NCBI GenBank assembly: GCA_030833525.1
Contig: JAURGZ010000015.1
Coordinates: 1-44,236 of the forward strand
Reading direction: 5' to 3'
Length of the DNA stretch: 44,236 bases
Source of the DNA: Bacteroidota bacterium
Lineage (GTDB): Bacteria > Bacteroidota > Bacteroidia > NS11-12g > UBA955
Within the stretch, counting starts at the first letter, position 1. The number at the start of each line of letters is the position of its first letter. The notes under the pieces were generated by a model. That model was not told where the DNA came from and did no database searches. It worked only from the letters and a program-made list of their open reading frames with translations. Made by a program: the position numbers and the translations under genes. This document shows, piece by piece, positions 24,946 through 30,936 of the stretch.

Positions 24946-25368
24946 TTAGAACGAGCGGTTTTCGGCCACCCAGGTCTTGATGTAGGTTGCAATGTCTTCG
25001 GTCGAAGTTCCAGGAGGGAACAATCGTGCCACGCCCAATTGATTCAGGGATTGAGCGTCTTCGTCGGGAATGATGCCGCCGCCGGTAAGCAGCACGTCAT
25101 TCATTCCTTTTTCATTCATGAGTTCCAGAATGCGGGGAAAAACGGTGTTGTGGGCACCGCTGAGAATGCTTACGCCAATGGCATCCACGTCTTCTTGCAG
25201 CGCGGTCTGCACCACCATTTCAGGGGTTTGGCGAAGGCCGGTGTAGATGACTTCCATTCCCGCGTCGCGCAGCGCAGCGGCAATGACTTTGGCGCCGCGG
25301 TCATGACCATCTAAGCCAACTTTGGCAACCAAGATGCGAACGGGGCGCGAGGTAGTGGTCTCAGCCAT
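24946..25368 (-). CDS. Stand-alone cobalamin (B12)-binding domain protein, acyl-CoA mutase type
   Basis: A 140-residue protein consisting only of the C-terminal B12-binding domain of methylmalonyl-CoA mutase-type enzymes. The cofactor His22 lies in DGHDRG (DxHxxG at 20-25). [11 protein letters not shown] and [12 protein letters not shown] form the cobalamin tail-binding loops. In split mutases (isobutyryl-CoA, 2-hydroxyisobutyryl-CoA or archaeal-type methylmalonyl-CoA mutase) this domain pairs with a separate catalytic subunit, which is not in this window. It precedes the crotonase gene by 3 bp. A perfect -7 element 4 nt before the ATG marks the promoter. Confidence 0.88.
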   Translation of the reverse strand: MAETTTSRPVRILVAKVGLDGHDRGAKVIAAALRDAGMEVIYTGLRQTPEMVVQTALQEDVDAIGVSILSGAHNTVFPRILELMNEKGMNDVLLTGGGIIPDEDAQSLNQLGVARLFPPGTSTEDIATYIKTWVAENRSF

Positions 25369-25372
25369 GGGG

Positions 25373-25380
25373 CAAAAATA
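25373..25380 (-). promoter_or_regulatory. -7 promoter element TATTTTTG for the B12-domain gene
   Basis: A perfect TAnnTTTG match on the minus strand, followed by CCCC and then the ATG at 25368, again with 4-nt spacing. It lies in the 29-bp gap after the Nudix gene and predicts a leaderless transcript. Confidence 0.65.
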
Positions 25381-25397
25381 GAGATTCCGAAGGGGAA

Positions 25398-26048
25398 TTA
25401 AAGGGCTTCTTCAGCGGGGCTCGATTGCAAGCTCATGGCTTTTTCGATGATATCGTGCACGCTGGCGAAGCTTTTGAATTCATCTGATTGGTACCAGCTC
25501 AAGGGTTGAAAGAGCACTTCGGTGATTCCTTCTTCCTCCTGCGGATGAAACTGCGTGGAACTGGCGGCCATGAAATACCAATGGGTTTCCTTGACCAGCA
25601 GGCTATCGTCTTCGAAATAAGAGTGGTAGGTGGCTCCCACTTTGTCTGAAATGTTGATGCGGTTGATCCCCGTTTCTTCCATGACTTCGCGCAGCGCAGC
25701 TGCGCGTTGGTCTTCGTACTTTTCAATTTTGCCTTTGGGCAGGTCCCACACGCCATTGCGTTTGATGCAGAGCAGTTCCTGGTCTTTGTTGAAGACGATT
25801 CCACCTGCGGCTTGAATGACGCTGTGTTGGCCCAAGAACTTCTCCATCACCTCGTTGGGCTCGGGGCTGATGAGCGCAAAGTGCATGTTCTTGCCGGCCG
25901 AAGCGTGAGAAGTCAAAATCTTGAAGCTTTTCTCCAATTCGTCATCATCGATGAAAAACAAATGGGGAATTCCCTTCAGACTAGCCATGCTATCGGTGAT
26001 AATCAGCGAGCCCTCGTTGAAGTATATTCGGTAATTTTGTTGTTCCAT
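25398..26048 (-). CDS. Nudix hydrolase
   Basis: A 216-residue protein with an N-terminal about 75-residue region of unknown function and a C-terminal Nudix domain. The Nudix box runs from Gly106 to Ile128 with all key positions (Gly106, Glu112, Arg120, Glu121, Glu124, Glu125, Gly127). Such enzymes cleave nucleoside diphosphates linked to another group; the substrate is unknown. The open frame extends to 26144, but ATG 26048 is the natural start. That codon overlaps the divergent pyrE ATG by 2 bp within a shared CATG. Confidence 0.88.
   Translation of the reverse strand: MEQQNYRIYFNEGSLIITDSMASLKGIPHLFFIDDDELEKSFKILTSHASAGKNMHFALISPEPNEVMEKFLGQHSVIQAAGGIVFNKDQELLCIKRNGVWDLPKGKIEKYEDQRAAALREVMEETGINRINISDKVGATYHSYFEDDSLLVKETHWYFMAASSTQFHPQEEEGITEVLFQPLSWYQSDEFKSFASVHDIIEKAMSLQSSPAEEAL
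26032..26039 (+). promoter_or_regulatory. -7 promoter element TAATTTTG for pyrE
   Basis: A perfect TAnnTTTG match ending 7 nt before the pyrE ATG at 26047. It lies inside the first codons of the divergent Nudix gene, where it also encodes protein. Confidence 0.6.
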
Positions 26049-26679
26049 GTTTACAACAGCCGCAAAATTAGCAAAATATCTCCTGCAAATCAGGGCCGTC
26101 GAGCTTTCTGTAAAGGAGCCCTTCACTTGGACTTCGGGCATCAAAAGCCCTATTTACTGCGATAATCGCATGGTTCTGTCCTACCCAGAGGTTCGGGATT
26201 TCGTGGCCACAGAATTGTCAAATTTGGTAAAAGCGCAGTTTCCTGAAGCCAATCGCCTAGCGGGTATTGCTACGGCGGGCATTGCGCACGGTGCCTTGGC
26301 GGCGGATCGCATGGGCATTTCCTATTGTTATGTACGACCTGAGCCCAAGAAACACGGCTTGCAAAATCAGGTCGAGGGTGAAATGAAACCCGGCGACAAA
26401 GTGGTGCTGGTTGAAGACTTGATCTCTACGGGCAAAAGCAGTTTTCAGGCCGTAGAAGGGGTGCAAAAAGCCGGGGCCGAAGTAGTGGGCCTGGTGGCTT
26501 TGTTTACCTATGCTTTTCCTGAAGCTTACCAGCGCTTTGCCGATGCTGGCATACCGGTGTTTACCTTGAGTGATTTTCCCACTTTGGCTGAAGTGGCCGT
26601 TCACGAAGGCTTGATTGAAGCCGCTGAATTGGAAGAGGTACGCTCCTTCGCCAAAAACCCCCAAGCCTGGAGGTCTTAG
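26047..26679 (+). CDS. pyrE: Orotate phosphoribosyltransferase
   Basis: PyrE makes orotidine 5'-monophosphate from orotate and PRPP in pyrimidine synthesis. The 210-residue product has the N-terminal FTWTSGIKSPIYCDNR segment (26-41), PEPKKHG with the catalytic lysines near 100-104, and the PRPP-binding motif VVLVEDLISTGKS at 119-131. The start gives the usual N-terminus and overlaps the divergent Nudix start codon. The last codons form the left arm of an intrinsic terminator. carB, another pyrimidine-pathway gene, lies about 4 kb away. Confidence 0.96.
   Translation: MFTTAAKLAKYLLQIRAVELSVKEPFTWTSGIKSPIYCDNRMVLSYPEVRDFVATELSNLVKAQFPEANRLAGIATAGIAHGALAADRMGISYCYVRPEPKKHGLQNQVEGEMKPGDKVVLVEDLISTGKSSFQAVEGVQKAGAEVVGLVALFTYAFPEAYQRFADAGIPVFTLSDFPTLAEVAVHEGLIEAAELEEVRSFAKNPQAWRS
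26063..26070 (-). promoter_or_regulatory. -7 promoter element TAATTTTG for the Nudix gene
   Basis: A perfect match on the minus strand ending 14 nt before the Nudix ATG (26048). It lies within the pyrE coding sequence, so it mirrors the pyrE element across the shared CATG. Confidence 0.55.
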
Positions 26680-26687
26680 GGGTTTTT
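26653..26687. terminator. Terminator overlapping the 3' end of pyrE
   Basis: AAAAACCCC (26653-26661) pairs with GGGGTTTTT (26679-26687), and the inner bases can extend the stem imperfectly. The left arm is made by the last pyrE codons and the stop codon (26677-26679) touches the right arm. The A/T flanks make it usable from both the pyrE side and the convergent porin side. Confidence 0.75.
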
Positions 26688-26707
26688 CACTCGGTGTCTT
26701 TCCCGGT

Positions 26708-27991
26708 TTAATAGTTGAACTGCAACTGCAGGCGCAAGCGGTTACCTACCTGCTGGTTGACCGGGTTTTTCCCGTCTTCGTAACGGCGGTCAGCGATGCT
26801 GTACATGGCAACCAACTCCATGTTTTTATGGATTTGCCACTCTAAGCCCAATTCGAGTTCTTTCATGTCGAAACTGCGGGCGTCTTGCTCAAATTTCTTG
26901 CCTCCTTCGTAGCGGGTATAGCGAACAAAGGGGAAGTACGACTGGCCGTTTTCGGCGTCGATTTTATACGACAGGGTGGCGTATCCGCCTTTGAGGGGCA
27001 TCAAATCAATGCTATTAGTTGCAGAATTGTATTGAGGTCCTTCACCTATGTTGTATTCGGCTTGAATGCCAAAGGGCTTGGGGTACAATACAAATGAAGC
27101 GGCGGCGCGTTTATCGTCGTAGGTTCTATCGGCATTGATGTCGACACCCGGAGTGACTTTGCTGCTGTACAAGGTATACTTACCGGTAAAACCTTGAATG
27201 CCGGGTTCAATGATCTGATTGCCGATGACCATCGGATATGTAAAACGGGCTACGGCATGCAAATTATCATTGGCCTCGGGGAAGTTAGCCGCTTGGCCGT
27301 TGTAAAGCCCGAAGGCGAAACATCCATAATCACCCGAACCTTTGAGGTTGTCTTTGACCACGCTGCTGAAAATCTTGCGCTTTTCGGTAGGGGCCCACAT
27401 GACGAAGAAACCGAGATCTCGTTCGTTTTTTAACGCCGAGTTAATGGCATCATTTCGATCTAAGGGCAAGCGGTTCTGTGAACTTTGCATGTTTTCAAAA
27501 CCAAATGGGACCTTGCTCTGGCCGAAACGAACGCGCCAGACATTGTCTTCGGTTAAGCCGTAATCAAAATAGGCATCCCGCACTTGTGCGTAATGCAAAG
27601 AAGAAGAGCTCGATGAAGAGGCAAAGTCGGTTTGGAAATACATGTATAAGCGGGGGTTCAGGTACCCGTCTATCTTGAAACGCAAACGACGAATGAAAAA
27701 TCCTTGACCCGTTCCCAAGCTGCCATCGCACTGCTCGCACAACAAGTTTGGGTTGGTTTCCAACAATCGGTTGTAACGAATTTGGGTGTAACCGTTGATG
27801 CGAAGGGTTTCGTACCAAGCCTTGGGTTTGGTTTCGTTGCTATTCGCTATGGACCATTGTTGTGAAGGTGTAGCAGAAGCTTGTTTAAAAGAGATGCTGC
27901 TGGCGCTGTTGTTGAAGCTGCTATCCACGATGCCTGCCATGGCCGAGCTTATCGTTAATAGTGAAGAAAAAATTAAGGAGAGATTTTTCAC
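26708..27991 (-). CDS. Outer-membrane porin, OprO/OprP (phosphate-selective) type
   Basis: A 427-residue outer-membrane beta-barrel protein with a signal peptide (MKNLSLIFSSLLTISSAMA) and features of the phosphate-selective porin O/P family: RRLRFKIDGYLNPRLYMYFQTDF, then VRFGQSKVPFGFEN, and a C-terminal LRLQLQFNY ending in an aromatic residue. The start codon is GTG at 27991. A run of seven serines follows TDFA. It lies downstream of the PiT transporter and DUF47 genes on the same strand but beyond a strong terminator, so it probably has its own promoter. Passage of phosphate or other anions is inferred from family and context. Confidence 0.85.
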   Translation of the reverse strand: MKNLSLIFSSLLTISSAMAGIVDSSFNNSASSISFKQASATPSQQWSIANSNETKPKAWYETLRINGYTQIRYNRLLETNPNLLCEQCDGSLGTGQGFFIRRLRFKIDGYLNPRLYMYFQTDFASSSSSSSLHYAQVRDAYFDYGLTEDNVWRVRFGQSKVPFGFENMQSSQNRLPLDRNDAINSALKNERDLGFFVMWAPTEKRKIFSSVVKDNLKGSGDYGCFAFGLYNGQAANFPEANDNLHAVARFTYPMVIGNQIIEPGIQGFTGKYTLYSSKVTPGVDINADRTYDDKRAAASFVLYPKPFGIQAEYNIGEGPQYNSATNSIDLMPLKGGYATLSYKIDAENGQSYFPFVRYTRYEGGKKFEQDARSFDMKELELGLEWQIHKNMELVAMYSIADRRYEDGKNPVNQQVGNRLRLQLQFNY

Positions 27992-28093
27992 GAGTTAGGA
28001 GAGTGTTACGGAAATATTATGAGCGCAAAATTGCGGTTCACTTTTTCGGGGTCCGTTTCCTCTGTATTGTGAGTGTGTTACCAAATCGTTAAC

Positions 28094-28125
28094 AAAAAAG
28101 CCCCTCGGTTAGGAGGGGCTTTTTT
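28094..28125. terminator. Intrinsic terminator downstream of the PiT gene
   Basis: Perfect 13-bp inverted repeat AAAAAAGCCCCTC / GAGGGGCTTTTTT with loop GGTTAG, 17 bp after the PiT stop on the minus strand. It separates the PiT-DUF47 transcript from the porin gene. Confidence 0.92.
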
Positions 28126-28142
28126 ATCATGTTAAGGAGAGG

Positions 28143-29795
28143 TTAGAAAGCTTGAATGACGGCGTAACAGAGCCCTGCTACTAATGCTGATATAGGAATG
28201 GTGATGATCCAAGCAAAGAGCAAACTGCGGGTTACGCCCCAACGAACTGCGCTCAAGCGTTTGGTGGCCCCTACGCCAATGATCGAACCGGTAATGGTGT
28301 GCGTAGAGCTAACGGGTATACCCATTTGGGCCGTCAAGAACAAAGTAATGGCACCTGCGGTTTCAGCACCTACACCCTCCAAGGGCGTTACTTTGGTGAT
28401 GCGCGTTCCCATGGTTTTGACGATTTTCCATCCGCCTGAGAGGGTTCCCAAACCAATGGCCGTGTAACAGGCCAAGGGCACCCATGAAGGAATTTCCTTG
28501 AACTCTGAAATGTCACCATTGGCAATCAAGGCAGCCCCAATGATGCCCATCACCTTCTGGGCGTCGCTACCTCCATGACCCAAGCTGAATGCGGCTGAAG
28601 AAAGCAATTGCAAACGCTTGTACATGTTGGCCATTTTGTTGGCCGTAGGGGTGCGAATTTTCTCAACGAAAATGTAGGAAATCAAGAATAAACCGAAGAC
28701 CACCATCATGCTGTAGGTCAGCAAGCGATTGTCGGCCTTAGCCAATGCCTTAGCCAGCTTTTTCTCAACGTTGACATCGAATGAAGCCACCAATTTATCG
28801 GTTTGTTTACCTCCCAAATCCAAAATGTGAGCCACCTGTTCGCCGCATGCGGTAGCGCCTAGGGAGTCGTACATTGCCAGGGTAGGTTCACAGGCAGCAA
28901 TTCGGGCTTCGACAGCTTCGAGTTCGTCTTGTTTGCTGGCATCGTAGAAGACATCTTTTTTAGCCCTATCCAAACCGGCAAAACGCTTCGTTATGTCTTG
29001 CAGTTCTTTTTCACGATAGCTGCTTAAGTCAACCGTAGCTGTCATTTTAGCGGCTACTCCCTCGGCTTCCAATTCATTGAATTCGGCCAAAATAGGCTTC
29101 AAAGTTTCGTATTTAGCGCTAATGCTGGCCAATTTCTCTTGCGCTTTGGCATCGTCTGGGTTTTTGGTTACTTCCTTCTTGGCTTTGTCCAGTTTCAAAA
29201 ACTTTTGAAGGTTCTCATCGAGTTTTTGATTCATGAAATAACCGAACATGCTATACAGAGCAAAGGAAGAAAGCAGAATGATGCCGCTCTTCAAGTAGAT
29301 GTTTCGCTGAATCGTGCTGAGGGTCACGTATGAAGAAGTAATCATACCTACCAAAGGAGCCAAAACAATGAACATCACCGTTTGAATGGTTTTGTCCATT
29401 TCGATGATCTCTCCTAAGGGAACATAGCCTTTGCTGATATATGCATGGGCGACGGCCGCGCCGGCGAAACTTCCAATCAAGGCGTGCGAAGAAGAACTGG
29501 GGATTCCGTACCACCAAGTGAGCAAATTCCAGAAAATGGCCGCAATCAAACCGGCCAAAATCACTTCCAAGGTAACGAAGTTTTCAAACACCGTCTTGTT
29601 GATGGTGTTGGCTACGGCGTGGTCTTTGAACAGGAAATAGGCCAAGAAATTGAACATGCCTGCCCACAATACGGCTTGGAATGGCGTTAGAACCTTGGTG
29701 CTCACAACCGTGGCAATGGAATTGGCCGCATCGTGAAAACCGTTGATGTAATCAAACACCAAGGCCAGTATAATAATAACTACTACGAGTGTCAT
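28143..29795 (-). CDS. pit: Inorganic phosphate transporter, PiT family, with soluble insertion
   Basis: A cation-coupled phosphate importer of the inner membrane. The 550-residue protein carries both PiT signatures: GFHDAANSIATVVST at 19-33 and, near the C-terminus, PVSSTHTITGSIIGVGATKR. About ten membrane helices flank an unusual hydrophilic Lys/Glu/Ala-rich helical insertion at about residues 188-358, probably a coiled-coil domain on one face of the membrane. The gene follows the DUF47 gene by 19 bp, the common PiT/PhoU-like pairing. It ends at a strong terminator. Confidence 0.93.
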   Translation of the reverse strand: MTLVVVIIILALVFDYINGFHDAANSIATVVSTKVLTPFQAVLWAGMFNFLAYFLFKDHAVANTINKTVFENFVTLEVILAGLIAAIFWNLLTWWYGIPSSSSHALIGSFAGAAVAHAYISKGYVPLGEIIEMDKTIQTVMFIVLAPLVGMITSSYVTLSTIQRNIYLKSGIILLSSFALYSMFGYFMNQKLDENLQKFLKLDKAKKEVTKNPDDAKAQEKLASISAKYETLKPILAEFNELEAEGVAAKMTATVDLSSYREKELQDITKRFAGLDRAKKDVFYDASKQDELEAVEARIAACEPTLAMYDSLGATACGEQVAHILDLGGKQTDKLVASFDVNVEKKLAKALAKADNRLLTYSMMVVFGLFLISYIFVEKIRTPTANKMANMYKRLQLLSSAAFSLGHGGSDAQKVMGIIGAALIANGDISEFKEIPSWVPLACYTAIGLGTLSGGWKIVKTMGTRITKVTPLEGVGAETAGAITLFLTAQMGIPVSSTHTITGSIIGVGATKRLSAVRWGVTRSLLFAWIITIPISALVAGLCYAVIQAF

Positions 29796-29814
29796 AGACT
29801 CTAGTTGTTAGGCC

Positions 29815-30462
29815 TTAGGCGTATTTTACAATGATGGATTCAATGACATTGGCTACGTCTTCGGCTTTGTCGGTAGCCGTTTCCATAACCATGTATACTT
29901 CACGCTGAATGATGAGTTTCTTGAAATCGTCTTCTTTTTCAAACAATTGCTTGATGCTCATGTCAAATACGTTGTCGGCATGGTTTTCCAAGCTGTTTAC
30001 TTTCACCAAAGACTCCATGATTTTCTCAGGGCGCTTCAGTTCGCGAAGTTGCATAACGGCTAATCCCAATTCGGCCGAACACTGTTTGATGATTTCGGCT
30101 AGGTTTTGAATGCCTTGTTCGTTGGGGTTGATGCTGTGAAACTGCATCTTTTTGCAAGCAGCGTGAATGTAGTCGGCTACATCGTCCATGGCAGTTGCCA
30201 AGTAGTGAATGTCTTCTCTGTCAAAAGGAGTGATGAAATTCTTGCTCAACTCTTGAAAGATATGGTGGGTGGTGTTGTCATTTTTATGCTCCAAATCCTC
30301 AATGTGTTTGCTCAAAGTGAGGCGTTTGGCGGGGTCACCTTCGAACACAAACTCATGGAGTTTAGCACCCATTTCGGTGATGGTTTTAGCTGTTTCTTCG
30401 AACAAGCTGTAGAACACCTTGTCTTTGGGCAGGAATACGGAGAGTAGGTTGTTGAGTGCCAT
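29815..30462 (-). CDS. DUF47 family (PhoU-like) protein
   Basis: A 215-residue all-helical protein of the DUF47/PhoU-like family, which usually sits beside PiT transporters and is thought to regulate phosphate uptake. Conserved features include KDKVFYSLFEE near the N-terminus and ITPFDREDIHYLATAMDDVADYI near the middle. The frame is open to a GTG at 30483, but ATG 30462 (MALNNLLSVFLP) is preferred, since the GTG lies within the -7 element. The gene leads an apparent DUF47-pit operon. Confidence 0.9.
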   Translation of the reverse strand: MALNNLLSVFLPKDKVFYSLFEETAKTITEMGAKLHEFVFEGDPAKRLTLSKHIEDLEHKNDNTTHHIFQELSKNFITPFDREDIHYLATAMDDVADYIHAACKKMQFHSINPNEQGIQNLAEIIKQCSAELGLAVMQLRELKRPEKIMESLVKVNSLENHADNVFDMSIKQLFEKEDDFKKLIIQREVYMVMETATDKAEDVANVIESIIVKYA

Positions 30463-30482
30463 ATGGGTTAAACTTATGGCCA

Positions 30483-30490
30483 CAAATCTA
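30483..30490 (-). promoter_or_regulatory. -7 promoter element TAGATTTG for the DUF47-pit operon
   Basis: A perfect TAnnTTTG match on the minus strand, 20 nt before the ATG at 30462. It allows a short leader but shows no clear Shine-Dalgarno site. Confidence 0.5.
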
Positions 30491-30633
30491 TGGTGGCTAA
30501 GGAGCTATGCGCTTCGCTTAAAGCCGAATTAACACAAACTTAACATTGGCAAAACGCAGGGGCTACAAGCCTTTTAATCGTTTGTATTCGTTTGATTACG
30601 GCTACTGCTGGGCTCTGGAAAGAGGTTTGTTTT

Positions 30634-30936
30634 ATGCAACAAACAGCAGAATGGCCCTTGTTGACACAGGTGGCCGAACATCACCTCATGAGCCATTTGG
30701 TGGTCATTCGAAAAGCTTTAGTAACCATCAACGAGCGCATCGAACAGGGTCAAATGGGTTTTGAAACCTGGCGTGAAATACAAAGTACGTGGGCCCGCTG
30801 CCTTCGGGCTCAAAGTCAATGGAACTCAGCCTATCAATCAGCGCAAATTGAAGCCCAAACCCACCGGCATTTTGCGGGTGAATTGGAAAACCTTTCGGCT
30901 CGGCTATTGAGCTTGCTGCAAGCCTTTAACGGCTGA
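30634..30936 (+). CDS. Small hypothetical helical protein
   Basis: A 100-residue product starting MQQTAEWPLL, with no recognised family, signal peptide or membrane segment. It is predicted to be mostly helical and is rich in Gln, Ala and Leu, with a Trp-containing segment (FETWREIQSTWARCLRAQSQW) in the middle that may be a helical-bundle packing motif. ATG 30634 is preferred over the upstream frame start because an AAAGAGG sequence lies 8 nt before it. It sits alone between the divergent DUF47 gene and the convergent carB, overlapping carB by 11 bp. It looks coding, but the support is only its frame and start signal. Confidence 0.55.
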   Translation: MQQTAEWPLLTQVAEHHLMSHLVVIRKALVTINERIEQGQMGFETWREIQSTWARCLRAQSQWNSAYQSAQIEAQTHRHFAGELENLSARLLSLLQAFNG

